DNA of 13,151 bases from the NCBI GenBank assembly GCA_011051475.1, contig DRLE01000097.1, forward strand, positions 1-13,151, in the 5' to 3' direction. Below are positions 5,945-13,151 of the stretch, piece by piece. The notes beneath the pieces were generated by a model. The model saw only the letters and a program-made list of their open reading frames with translations. It ran no database searches and was not told the origin of the DNA. Each line of letters begins with the position of its first letter. Positions within the stretch are counted from its first letter, which is position 1. Position numbers and translations under genes: made by a program. Source of the stretch: Gammaproteobacteria bacterium (lineage in GTDB: Bacteria > Pseudomonadota > Gammaproteobacteria > SZUA-229).

Positions 5945-6556
5945 ATGAACAATACACGCAAAGAAAAAATATCCGCTTTTCTGGATAACGATATGCACAG
6001 TGACGAGATTATGTCTTTTTCACTGTCGGCCGAAGAAGACGATGCCCGTATTGCCCAGCGCTACCAGATGATGGGCGATGCCCTGCGTGGCGAACTCAGC
6101 GAATCTTCCTTTGTCGATGTCAGCGCTGCCGTGCGTGAGGCCCTGGCCGATGAAAATATTGCCACTCAGATGCCGGCCAGCAAGCCTGTCGCTGGCACTG
6201 AACCGGCTAAAGCCTCCGGTTTCGGCCTGTCTGCCTGGTTCCGTCCGGTGGCGGGTATGGCTGTTGCCGCTTCCGTCGCCCTGGTCATGGTTGTTACTTT
6301 CTCTGCGCAGCATGGCGAAAGCGGTGTTTCTGCGCCCCTGGCCAGCAATACTAGCGCCGCACCGGTCACCACGGTGGCAGCCGGTAACAAGGCAGCAGCA
6401 GTGGGCAAGCCGGCATCGGACAGGAGCAGGAAGGCCGGCCAGGAATTTAACCCCTATATTAACCAGCACCTGGAATATGCTTCCCAGGAGCCTCTGCAGG
6501 GACGCATGCCCTATGTCAGAGCCGTGAGCTATGAATCCGGCCAGGCACCGCAATAA
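5945..6556 (+). CDS. rseA: Anti-sigma-E factor RseA (MucA type)
   Basis: A 203-residue single-pass inner-membrane anti-sigma factor. The cytoplasmic N-terminal domain (1-70; ISAFLDNDM, then a helical part with YQMMGDALRGEL) matches the RseA/MucA sigma-binding fold. One transmembrane segment runs over about 101-120, and the periplasmic tail of about 80 residues ends in a conserved-looking stretch (NPYINQHLEYAS, PYVRAVSYE) of the kind that interacts with RseB. On stress, DegS/RseP-type proteases would cut it and free RpoE; those proteases are not in the window. The frame also allows a GTG at 5933 (four more residues). I prefer the ATG at 5945 because the sequence from there matches the family start, and AAGAG precedes it. 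The linker at 120-165 is Ala/Ser/Thr-rich and low in complexity. Confidence 0.93.
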   Translation: MNNTRKEKISAFLDNDMHSDEIMSFSLSAEEDDARIAQRYQMMGDALRGELSESSFVDVSAAVREALADENIATQMPASKPVAGTEPAKASGFGLSAWFRPVAGMAVAASVALVMVVTFSAQHGESGVSAPLASNTSAAPVTTVAAGNKAAAVGKPASDRSRKAGQEFNPYINQHLEYASQEPLQGRMPYVRAVSYESGQAPQ

Positions 6557-6591
6557 GTGCCACAGAAAACCGTGTTTTATGCTTCCCGCTG

Positions 6592-7599
6592 ATGCCCGTT
6601 AAGCCAGTGCGTCTATATTCCTGCTTTATCGCAGGCTTTCTCTGCCTGCTCAGTACCAACAGTTTTGCCGGTGACCTGCTGCACATGCTGCAGCGTATGG
6701 CTGATGCCGATCAGCAGCAGAACTACCGCGGCACCTTTATTCTGCGCAAGTCAGACAGTATTTCCACCCTGCAGGTTACCCATGGTGTCGACGAGAAAGG
6801 CGTGTGGGAAAGCCTGGAGGCGCTGGATGGTGAGCCGCGCAAGGTGCTGCGCCATAATAACAGTGTTATCTCCATCTACCCGCAACGCAAGCTGCTGACC
6901 GTTCGCCAGAGCGATGGCGTGCAGCCCCTGCATCAGCAGCTTCCTTCCGATTTCAACCAGCTTGAACGTCATTATTCCATTGAACAGCGCCCCGACGGTC
7001 GTATTGCCGGACACGATACCCTGGTGGTGGATGTGCTTCCCAGGGATGATCTGCGTTATGGTTACCGTTACTGGGCGGAAAAGGACACCGGTATCCTGTT
7101 GCGCTGTGACCTTGTTGACAGTCACGGCGAGGTGATTGAACAGATGATGTTTACCAGCCTGGAGTATCTGGATCGTGTACCGCACGATGCCTTCGATCTC
7201 AAGCAGTACCAGCAGTATGATCAGCAGGTGCTTAACGAGCCGGACCTCAAGGTCGATTTCGACCTGCTGCAGTGGCGTGCCAAACAGCTGCCCGACGGTT
7301 TTATACTGAAACAGGGGCACCTGCGTTATCTCGACCCTGCACACAATGCGGTGCGGGAGAAGGTTCCGGGGACGGCAGAGCCTGATCTGCTGCACCTGGT
7401 TTATTCCGACGGGCTGGCATCGGTTTCGGTCTTTATCGAGAAAAATCTGGGCGAGGACAAACACCTGCAGGGCGGGGTAACCATGGGTGCGCTCAATGCC
7501 TATGGCCAGCCGCACGACGACTTTTATGTAACCGCAGTCGGTGATGTACCGATGAAAACCGTGAAGATGATTGCCGGCAATATGGAATATATTCATTAA
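6592..7599 (+). CDS. rseB: Periplasmic sigma-E regulator RseB (MucB type)
   Basis: A 335-residue exported protein. The signal peptide has K4 and R7, a hydrophobic core at about 8-21 and a likely cleavage after SFA at residue 26. The N-terminal LolA-like MucB/RseB domain (about 27-200) contains QNYRGTFILRK, GRIAGHDTLVVDVLPRDD and GYRYWAEKDTG. The smaller C-terminal domain spans about 222-335. RseB binds the periplasmic tail of RseA and shields it from proteolysis until lipopolysaccharide or envelope signals displace it. The gene starts 35 bases after rseA with no convincing Shine-Dalgarno; an ATG at 6579 opens only a seven-codon frame and is not the start. The length is near E. coli RseB (318). 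It sits between rseA and rseC as expected. Confidence 0.95.
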   Translation: MPVKPVRLYSCFIAGFLCLLSTNSFAGDLLHMLQRMADADQQQNYRGTFILRKSDSISTLQVTHGVDEKGVWESLEALDGEPRKVLRHNNSVISIYPQRKLLTVRQSDGVQPLHQQLPSDFNQLERHYSIEQRPDGRIAGHDTLVVDVLPRDDLRYGYRYWAEKDTGILLRCDLVDSHGEVIEQMMFTSLEYLDRVPHDAFDLKQYQQYDQQVLNEPDLKVDFDLLQWRAKQLPDGFILKQGHLRYLDPAHNAVREKVPGTAEPDLLHLVYSDGLASVSVFIEKNLGEDKHLQGGVTMGALNAYGQPHDDFYVTAVGDVPMKTVKMIAGNMEYIH

Positions 7600-7617
7600 T
7601 GCTTATGTCTGAATATT

Positions 7618-8091
7618 ATGGTTGAAGAACAGGCACAGGTCATTGAGGTCAGAGGCAGCCAGCTGATGCTGGAAGCGCAGACTCAGTCAGCCTGCGGTAA
7701 CTGCTCGGCCAGCAAGGGTTGTGGCACCTCGGTGCTGTCAAAGGTGCTGGGACGTAAATTCAGCCGCTTTCAGGCAAAAAACACAGTCAACGCCAGGGCC
7801 GGAGATACCGTGGTTGTCGGACTCTCGGAGGAAGCCCTGCTGAAGGCCTCCCTGGTTATGTATCTGGTGCCGATTCTGGGCATGATTCTGGTTGCATTGC
7901 TGGCCGACTCGCTACTTGCCGCCAGTGTCGATTCGCGTGATCTGTGGATTGCGGCGTCGGCCCTGCTGGGCCTGGCCGGCGGGGCCGTTCTGGCACGATT
8001 TTACTTTGCTGCCAGTGCCATGCGCTTTTCACCGGTAGTCCTGAGAAAAATCACGGATCATGGTAAACTTCCCGTTTTTGGCGCCGACTGA
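7618..8091 (+). CDS. rseC: Membrane protein RseC (positive regulator of sigma-E, RseC/MucC family)
   Basis: A 157-residue inner-membrane protein. The N-terminal domain has a cysteine cluster, SACGNCSASKGCG, with C26, C29 and C35. It aligns with the SCSSCASRAGC stretch of E. coli RseC and could bind an iron-sulfur cluster or other redox centre. Two transmembrane segments follow at about 75-97 and 109-130. In E. coli RseC is linked to SoxR reduction and mildly to sigma-E activity; its role here is inferred from family and operon position. The ATG lies 18 bases after the rseB stop. An intrinsic terminator 46 bases past the stop marks the end of the rpoE operon. Confidence 0.93.
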   Translation: MVEEQAQVIEVRGSQLMLEAQTQSACGNCSASKGCGTSVLSKVLGRKFSRFQAKNTVNARAGDTVVVGLSEEALLKASLVMYLVPILGMILVALLADSLLAASVDSRDLWIAASALLGLAGGAVLARFYFAASAMRFSPVVLRKITDHGKLPVFGAD

Positions 8092-8136
8092 TTTTTCGTG
8101 CCAGAGGCAGGCTCTGCGGTAATCGTTCAGACATAC

Positions 8137-8157
8137 GCCGGCATTGCCGGTTTTTTT
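8137..8157 (+). terminator. Intrinsic terminator of the rpoE-rseABC operon
   Basis: CCGGC (8138-8142), loop ATT and GCCGG (8146-8150) form a perfect GC stem followed directly by seven T residues (8151-8157). A G-T wobble can extend the base. It follows the rseC stop at 8091 and precedes the CPLC-lepA unit, a classic factor-independent terminator. Confidence 0.9.
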
Positions 8158-8187
8158 CTGTCTGTTTGTCGTCCCTGTCCTGCAGAA

Positions 8188-8203
8188 CCGGTTGCGCAAC
8201 CGG
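8188..8203. repeat. Perfect 16-bp palindrome upstream of the CPLC protein
   Basis: CCGGTTGCGCAACCGG is fully self-complementary. It lies between the rse operon terminator and the translational start at 8247. It could be an operator for a dimeric regulator of the CPLC-lepA unit or a leader hairpin. No known regulator site is recognised, and no convincing -10/-35 pair was found around it. Confidence 0.5.
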
Positions 8204-8246
8204 AAAACCGAAACAAAAAACAAACAGCCGCCACCGGGAGACCCGC

Positions 8247-8513
8247 TTGTCCTTTATTCTGTACTCACGCAGCACCTGCCCGCTCTGTGAGGCCATGGAG
8301 GCTGAACTGGGGCCTTTTATCCAGGAATATGGCATTACCGTATCGCGCCGGTATATTGATAATGACGAAGCGCTGGTGCAGCAATACGGTGACAGAATAC
8401 CGGTACTGACCCTGAACGGCGAAACCCTGTGTGAGTACTTTCTCGATCCTGAACGTTTGCTCGCAGCGATCAGCACCGGTAGTAAAAAGACAGATGCAAA
8501 TAACAACAGTTAA
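8247..8513 (+). CDS. Small glutaredoxin/thioredoxin-fold protein with CPLC motif
   Basis: An 88-residue cytoplasmic protein of the glutaredoxin-like DUF836 type. It begins with a beta strand (SFILYSRST) followed by C11-P-L-C14, then a helix, and a cis-proline loop at IPVLTLNGE with P52. These are the redox-active features of the thioredoxin fold. It probably acts in thiol-disulfide exchange; the partner is unknown. I choose the TTG at 8247 because GGGAG at 8236-8240 is six bases upstream and the protein then starts right at the first strand. A longer in-frame reading from TTG 8166 would add 27 residues (R/K/T/S-rich) lacking family character and would run through the palindrome at 8188-8203. 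The gene ends 31 bases before lepA, and small redox genes occur at this position in other gammaproteobacteria. Confidence 0.85.
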   Translation: MSFILYSRSTCPLCEAMEAELGPFIQEYGITVSRRYIDNDEALVQQYGDRIPVLTLNGETLCEYFLDPERLLAAISTGSKKTDANNNS

Positions 8514-8544
8514 TACTGCGGGCGAAAAACAGAAGCAATAAGCA

Positions 8545-10353
8545 ATGCCACAAAACACCCCGATGAAGAACATCCGTAACTTTTCCATTATCGCGCATAT
8601 CGATCATGGCAAGTCCACCCTGGCCGATCGCCTGATCCAGGCCTGCGAGGGCCTGAGTGAACGCGAGATGTCCAATCAGGTGCTTGATTCCATGGACCTG
8701 GAGCGCGAGCGCGGCATTACCATCAAGGCGCAGAGCGTAACGCTCAACTACAAGGCGGATGATGGTCAGGTCTATATGCTCAATTTTATCGACACCCCGG
8801 GGCATGTGGATTTTTCCTACGAGGTGTCGCGCTCTCTGGCCGCCTGTGAAGGCGCATTGCTGATTGTCGACGCCTCCCAGGGTGTCGAGGCGCAGAGCGT
8901 GGCCAACTGCTACACCGCTATCGAACAGGGTCTGGAAGTGATTCCTGTGCTCAACAAGATCGACCTGCCGGCTGCCGACCCTGAGCGGGTGTGCGAGGAG
9001 ATCGAGGAAATTATCGGTATCGATGCCAGTCATGCCCTGCGCGTCAGCGCCAAGACCGGTGAAGGCATCCACGAGCTGCTTGAGCAGATTGTCGCCGAGG
9101 TGCCGCCACCGGAAGGTGATCCGGATGCGCCTCTGCAGGCGCTGATTATCGACTCCTGGTTCGATCCTTACGTCGGTGTGATTATTCTGGTGCGCGTGAT
9201 GCAGGGAGAAATCTCGCCACGAAAGAAAATGACGGTAATGTCTACCGGTCGCAGTTACCTGGTCGACAAGGTTGGCGTGTTTACCCCCAAGCGTGAAGAT
9301 CGCGAAGTACTGTCCGCCGGCCAGGCCGGATACATTATCGCCAGTATCAAGGAAATCGATTCGGCCAAGGTGGGCGACACCATCACCATGACCGACAATC
9401 CGGCCAGCGAAGCGCTGGAAGGTTTCAAGGAGGTCCAGCCGCGCGTGTTTGCCGGTATGTTCCCGGTCAGCTCGGATGACTACAACGATTTTCGTGACTC
9501 GCTGGAAAAGCTCACCCTGAATGACGCTTCCCTGCATTTCGAACCGGAAAACTCCTCCGCGCTGGGACTGGGTTTCCGCATCGGTTTTCTTGGCATGCTG
9601 CATATGGAAATCGTCCAGGAGCGCCTGGAACGCGAGTATGGCCTCGATCTGATTACCACCGCCCCTACCGTGGTCTATCAGGTGCTGGATACCAAGGGCA
9701 ATATCTTCGAAATCCATAATCCCAGCGATCTGCCCGAGCCCAACTTTATCGAGGAGTTGCGTGAGCCGATTATCAAGACCAATATTCTGGTACCGCAGGA
9801 ATATGTCGGTAATGTGATTACCCTGTGCATGGAAAAACGCGGCGTGCAGCTCAATATGCAGTACATGGGCAAGCAGGTATCGCTGAGTTATGAAATGCCG
9901 CTGAGCGAAGTGGTGCTGGATTTCTTTGACCGGCTGAAATCGGTCAGTCGCGGCTATGCCTCCTTCGATTACGAGTTCGACCGTTTCCAGGCAGCCGACC
10001 TGGTGAAAGTGGATATCCTGATCAATGGCGAGCGGGTGGACGCGCTGTCGATTATTGCTCATCGCGAAAACAGCGTGCGCCGTGGTCGCGAGGTGGCAGA
10101 GAAGATGCGCGAGCTGATTCCCCGGCAGATGTTTGATATTGCCATACAGGCCGCTATCGGCCGCACGATTATCGCCCGCACCACGGTCAAGGCACTGCGC
10201 AAGAATGTAACCGCCAAGTGTTATGGCGGCGATGTCAGCCGCAAGCGCAAGCTGCTGGAAAAACAGAAAGCGGGCAAGAAGCGCATGAAACGCTTCGGCA
10301 AGGTGGAAATACCGCAGGAAGCATTCCTTGCCGTACTCAAGGTTGACAACTAG
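8545..10353 (+). CDS. lepA: Translation elongation factor 4 (LepA)
   Basis: A 602-residue ribosome-associated GTPase that back-translocates or remodels stalled ribosomes and affects initiation. The G motifs are complete: G1 AHIDHGKST (17-25), G3 DTPGH (83-87) and G4 NKID (137-140). The GITIKAQ sequence of switch I follows RERG. EF-G-like domains II, III and V come next, then the LepA-specific C-terminal domain with its basic stretch (GGDVSRKRKLLEKQKAG, KKRMKRFG). The length matches E. coli (599). The ATG at 8545 adds six residues before the methionine at 8563, which aligns with the E. coli start (MKNIRNFSIIAHIDHGKST); neither has a strong Shine-Dalgarno, so 8563 is a real alternative. A long antisense open frame (8470-10062) is a shadow. 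Confidence 0.98.
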   Translation: MPQNTPMKNIRNFSIIAHIDHGKSTLADRLIQACEGLSEREMSNQVLDSMDLERERGITIKAQSVTLNYKADDGQVYMLNFIDTPGHVDFSYEVSRSLAACEGALLIVDASQGVEAQSVANCYTAIEQGLEVIPVLNKIDLPAADPERVCEEIEEIIGIDASHALRVSAKTGEGIHELLEQIVAEVPPPEGDPDAPLQALIIDSWFDPYVGVIILVRVMQGEISPRKKMTVMSTGRSYLVDKVGVFTPKREDREVLSAGQAGYIIASIKEIDSAKVGDTITMTDNPASEALEGFKEVQPRVFAGMFPVSSDDYNDFRDSLEKLTLNDASLHFEPENSSALGLGFRIGFLGMLHMEIVQERLEREYGLDLITTAPTVVYQVLDTKGNIFEIHNPSDLPEPNFIEELREPIIKTNILVPQEYVGNVITLCMEKRGVQLNMQYMGKQVSLSYEMPLSEVVLDFFDRLKSVSRGYASFDYEFDRFQAADLVKVDILINGERVDALSIIAHRENSVRRGREVAEKMRELIPRQMFDIAIQAAIGRTIIARTTVKALRKNVTAKCYGGDVSRKRKLLEKQKAGKKRMKRFGKVEIPQEAFLAVLKVDN

Positions 10354-10402
10354 CTGGACTATTACTTTTTAGAGCCTAAACTTACTAAACAGTGACAAGA
10401 AC

Positions 10403-11209
10403 ATGATTTTAGATTTCTCCTTTTATTTATTTCTCGCCGTGGTCTTTACCGGCACTGTCTGGCTGCTGGACAAGCTGTTTTTCGAGAAAAAACGCAACCA
10501 GGTGGTACGTTCTTCAAGCGAGATGCACCAGGGTGTTGAAGTCCCCGACAAGGCCAGAGAACCGGTTCTGGTCGAGTATTCAAAATCCTTTTTTCCGGTG
10601 CTGCTGATTGTTTTCCTGCTGCGCGGATTTGTGGTAGAGCCGTTTCGTATTCCGTCAGGCTCCATGTTGCCTTCTCTTTACGTGGGCGATTTCATTCTGG
10701 TTAACAAGTTTGCCTATGGCATCAAACTGCCGATTATCGACAAAACCATTCTGAAATTTGATGGCCCGGAAAGAGGCGATGTCGTTGTGTTCCGCTACCC
10801 GCGTGACCCCAGTCTCGACTATATCAAGCGTATTATCGGGCTTCCGGGCGATCATGTTGCCTATTACAACAAGGTGCTCTATATAAATGGTAAGCCGGTT
10901 GAGCGTGAATTTGTCGGTCCCTATAAAGGGCCGGGTCAGACCTATGCCAATGAATATATCGAAAAACTGAAAGGTGCGGAGCATTCCATCCTGCTTATGC
11001 CGGCGAGAACCAATAACCTGCAGGGTGAATATATCGTTCCCGAAGGTATGTATTTTGTCATGGGCGATAACCGTGACAACAGTAATGACAGCAGGGTATG
11101 GGGGCCGGTGCCCGAGAAGAACCTGCTGGGCAAGGCCTTTATGATCTGGATGTATCTGAATTCAGATGAGAAATGGCATTACGAACGCATCGGCCAGGTT
11201 ATTAAATAG
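10403..11209 (+). CDS. lepB: Signal peptidase I
   Basis: A 268-residue inner-membrane serine protease that removes signal peptides from exported proteins. Two transmembrane segments (about 3-23 and 62-78) flank a cytoplasmic loop. The periplasmic catalytic domain has the S26 family boxes: IPSGSMLPSL with nucleophile S87, YIKRIIGLPGD with general base K142, and GDNRDNSNDSR (221-231). The Ser-Lys dyad is intact. It is shorter than E. coli LepB (324) but of the usual size for other gammaproteobacteria. It lies 49 bases after lepA, presumably in one transcript, with a poor Shine-Dalgarno. Substrates in this window could include RseB and the cytochrome. Confidence 0.97.
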   Translation: MILDFSFYLFLAVVFTGTVWLLDKLFFEKKRNQVVRSSSEMHQGVEVPDKAREPVLVEYSKSFFPVLLIVFLLRGFVVEPFRIPSGSMLPSLYVGDFILVNKFAYGIKLPIIDKTILKFDGPERGDVVVFRYPRDPSLDYIKRIIGLPGDHVAYYNKVLYINGKPVEREFVGPYKGPGQTYANEYIEKLKGAEHSILLMPARTNNLQGEYIVPEGMYFVMGDNRDNSNDSRVWGPVPEKNLLGKAFMIWMYLNSDEKWHYERIGQVIK

Positions 11210-11251
11210 TTGCCTGCAAGCAGCAGTCTCCAAATACACGAGGTGTCAGCG

Positions 11252-11647
11252 ATGAGTAGAAGAACAAACCAATTGCCCGCAATGAAAAAGCAGCTTGGCC
11301 TGACCATGATCAGCTGGATCGTGATCATTGTTTTCCTGCTGTTCCAGGCGGTCATTGCCATGAACGTGATTCCTGTATACCTGACCGATTCCTCGGTCAA
11401 GTCTGTTCTGGAAGCGTTACCCAATGACCCCAAGGCCAGGGAGTCCACTACCAAGGATCTGAAAATCCTGATTAGCAAACGCCTGAGCATGAACAGTGTC
11501 TACTCGGTAAAACCTGCCAATATAAAGATCAAGAAAGGTCGTGGTGAAAGAATTGTTACCATCGATTACGAACCGCGAGGAAAGCTGATTGGCAATCTTG
11601 AATATATTGTGCATTTTCAGCATGAAGTGCGTGTGCCCAGTCCCTAG
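11252..11647 (+). CDS. DUF4845 family membrane protein with pilin-like N-terminus
   Basis: A 131-residue protein with a basic leader, one hydrophobic helix at about 18-37 and a small C-terminal soluble domain (about 45-131) that should face the periplasm. It matches the DUF4845 family, typically encoded between lepB and rnc in non-enteric gamma- and betaproteobacteria. Its function is unknown. The sequence around residues 12-22 (KKQLG, then LTMISW) resembles a type IV prepilin cleavage site, but has Ser where pilins have the +5 glutamate. I choose the ATG at 11252 because GAGG at 11240-11243 precedes it at good spacing; the longer TTG reading from 11210 directly abuts the lepB stop and has no support. 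The ATG at 11282 (residue 11) lacks a ribosome binding site. Confidence 0.8.
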   Translation: MSRRTNQLPAMKKQLGLTMISWIVIIVFLLFQAVIAMNVIPVYLTDSSVKSVLEALPNDPKARESTTKDLKILISKRLSMNSVYSVKPANIKIKKGRGERIVTIDYEPRGKLIGNLEYIVHFQHEVRVPSP

Positions 11648-11666
11648 GCCTTGCCGGGTGAGTTGA

Positions 11667-12395
11667 ATGATGGCACAGTCACAGGCCCCCTCGGAGGCTC
11701 ATAACCGGGCGATTGATGCCCTGCTGAAAAAGCTGGATTATTCCTTTAACGATATTTCCCTGCTGCATGAAGCCCTGACGCACCGCAGTTTTGCCGCCAG
11801 AAACAACGAGCGCCTGGAGTTCCTTGGTGACGGTATTCTGAACTTCGTGATAGCCGATGAACTGTTCAAGCGCTACAGCGATGTGCAGGAAGGTGATCTC
11901 AGCCGGCTTCGTGCCAATCTGGTCAACAAGGAATCACTGGCCGATATTGCCTGCGATTTGCAGCTGGGCGATGTTATACAGCTGGGTTCCGGCGAACTTA
12001 AAAGCGGCGGTTTTCGTCGGCCGTCAATTCTGGCGGATGCGGTAGAAAGCATACTCGGCGCGGTGTACTGCGATGGCGGCTTCGAAGCCTGCCGCTCGCT
12101 GATCGTGCGCCTGTACAGCGACAAGCTGGCATCACCGACCGACCTGCAAAGCCTGAAAGATCCCAAGACACGCCTGCAGGAGCTGCTGCAATCACGGAAA
12201 TATCCGCTCCCGGCATACAAGGTAAGCAATATCAGCGGACGTGCCCACGCCCAGGTCTTTCACGTGCAATGCAGTATCGACAAGCTGGGAATAGAGGTCG
12301 AAGGTGAGGGCAAAAGCCGGCGCAAGGCCGAACAGGTGGCCGCTGAAAAAGCCATAGGCAAGGTAGAAAAACTGTTCAGTGAGAAAAACGCATGA
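11667..12395 (+). CDS. rnc: Ribonuclease III
   Basis: A 242-residue double-strand-specific endoribonuclease that processes rRNA precursors and structured mRNAs. The catalytic domain (about 12-155) has the signature NERLEFLGDGILN with E48, E51 and D55, and D124 and E127 in ADAVES, matching the metal-binding residues of E. coli RNase III. The double-stranded-RNA-binding domain spans about 164-236 (DPKTRLQELLQ, then GKSRRKAEQVAAEKA). It is about 16 residues longer than the E. coli enzyme (226), from an N-terminal tail and a short C-terminal end. GGGTGAG precedes two consecutive ATGs (11667 and 11670). The stop overlaps the era start as ATGA, indicating translational coupling. Confidence 0.97.
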   Translation: MMAQSQAPSEAHNRAIDALLKKLDYSFNDISLLHEALTHRSFAARNNERLEFLGDGILNFVIADELFKRYSDVQEGDLSRLRANLVNKESLADIACDLQLGDVIQLGSGELKSGGFRRPSILADAVESILGAVYCDGGFEACRSLIVRLYSDKLASPTDLQSLKDPKTRLQELLQSRKYPLPAYKVSNISGRAHAQVFHVQCSIDKLGIEVEGEGKSRRKAEQVAAEKAIGKVEKLFSEKNA

Positions 12396-13151
12396 CTGAG
12401 GCCACACGCTGCGGTTATGTGGCCATAATCGGCCGGCCCAATGTCGGCAAATCGACCCTGCTCAACTACATTCTCGGTATGAAACTGAGCATCACCTCAC
12501 GCAAGCCGCAGACCACCCGCCATCAGATACTCGGGGTGAAAACCACGGACAATGTGCAGGCGATTTATGTCGATACACCGGGTATTCATCAGCGTCGTGG
12601 CACGGCGATTAACAAGTACATGAACCGTGCGGCCACTTCCGTGCTGGGTGATGTGGATGTCATACTCTTTGTGGTGCAGGCAAAACAATGGACCGAGGAA
12701 GACCAGGCGATTCTTGAGCGTTTAAAAGGGGTGAAGGTACCGGTAATACTGGTGGTTAATAAAATGGACAAGCTGGCCAGCAAGAAACAGCTGTTGCCGG
12801 TCATACAGGAACTGTCCGCCATGTTTGACTACGCCGATATCGTGCCGGTTTCCGCACTCAATGGCGTCAATACCGATGTGCTGGAACAGGCTGTCGCGAA
12901 ACTGTTGCCGGAAAATGATTTTATCTATCCCGAGGACCAGGTAACCGATCGCAATATGCGTTTTCTTGCCTCGGAAATTATCCGCGAAAAACTGGTGCGT
13001 GAACTCGGCCAGGAACTGCCCTATACCACGGCGGTGGTCATCGACAAGTACGAGGAAGACACCGATCTGGTCAGCATCCATGCGACCATCTTCGTTGAAA
13101 GCAATGGCCAGAAATCCATTATTATCGGCAAGAAAGGCGTGCGTCTGAAAA
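12392..13151 (+). CDS. era: GTPase Era (3' truncated by the window)
   Basis: The first 253 codons of the ribosome-assembly GTPase that binds the 3' end of 16S rRNA. The G domain is complete: GRPNVGKS (14-21), the switch region KPQTTRHQILG (38-48), DTPG (61-64), NKMD (123-126) and SAL (154-156). The KH RNA-binding domain follows, and its GKKG loop (246-249) lies at the window edge. E. coli Era has 301 residues, so about 50 should be missing here. The ATG overlaps the rnc stop by four bases, so Era is translated from the same message, the standard rnc-era arrangement; recO would be expected next, outside the window. Confidence 0.97.
   Translation, partial: MTEATRCGYVAIIGRPNVGKSTLLNYILGMKLSITSRKPQTTRHQILGVKTTDNVQAIYVDTPGIHQRRGTAINKYMNRAATSVLGDVDVILFVVQAKQWTEEDQAILERLKGVKVPVILVVNKMDKLASKKQLLPVIQELSAMFDYADIVPVSALNGVNTDVLEQAVAKLLPENDFIYPEDQVTDRNMRFLASEIIREKLVRELGQELPYTTAVVIDKYEEDTDLVSIHATIFVESNGQKSIIIGKKGVRLK

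Noticed and set aside
6579..6602. Seven-codon frame (ATG at 6579 to TAA) overlapping the rseB start
   Set aside because: Possible leader peptide, but it lacks a Shine-Dalgarno and any distinctive composition; chance is the simpler explanation.
8470..10062. A 530-codon open frame on the minus strand opposite lepA
   Set aside because: It is fully antisense to lepA, which has all GTPase motifs. The frame has no recognisable domain and reflects the codon bias of lepA.
11210..11251. TTG start for the DUF4845 gene directly after the lepB stop
   Set aside because: The ATG at 11252 has a well-placed GAGG and gives a typical basic leader before the membrane helix.

Overview
The window looks like a chromosomal core segment of a gammaproteobacterium. 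The strongest evidence is gene order: nadB is divergent from rpoE-rseA-rseB-rseC, followed by lepA-lepB-rnc-era, the same backbone known from Escherichia coli. A small CPLC thioredoxin-fold gene before lepA and a DUF4845 gene between lepB and rnc are additions of a kind seen in non-enteric gammaproteobacteria. The orn / M48 protease / pterin dehydratase neighbourhood at the left also fits proteobacteria outside the enterics. The genus cannot be named from the sequence alone.

Layout. Positions 1-1629 (minus strand) hold a truncated pterin-4a-carbinolamine dehydratase start, a small secreted monohaem cytochrome c and an M48 (Ste24-type) membrane protease. Oligoribonuclease (orn) is divergent from the protease at 1797-2345. 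Positions 2346-3412 are the most irregular part. A two-domain rhodanese (minus strand) is bracketed by repetitive DNA: twelve perfect tandem GCCAACT heptamers, with a degenerate inverted arm and a central hairpin, at its 3' end, and a 76-bp cruciform-type palindrome at its 5' end. nadB (L-aspartate oxidase, minus) follows. The 211-bp nadB/rpoE intergenic region carries a good match to a sigma-E promoter and a long imperfect stem-loop.

Positions 5262-8091 are the envelope-stress operon: sigma factor RpoE, membrane anti-sigma RseA, periplasmic RseB and the membrane protein RseC, closed by a clear intrinsic terminator at 8137-8157. The next unit starts with the CPLC protein (TTG start with a good Shine-Dalgarno) and continues through lepA (EF4), lepB (signal peptidase I), the DUF4845 membrane protein, rnc (RNase III) and era, which runs off the right edge. 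rnc and era overlap by ATGA.

How it fits together: RpoE senses envelope damage through RseA/RseB and probably activates its own promoter. The lepA-era unit combines translation, protein export, RNA processing and ribosome assembly. I saw no phage, insertion sequence, CRISPR, tRNA or rRNA. No clearly new multi-gene system is present. The points most worth a second look are the repeat structures around the rhodanese, the cytochrome that has no methionine to act as distal haem ligand, and the pilin-like N-terminus of the DUF4845 protein.
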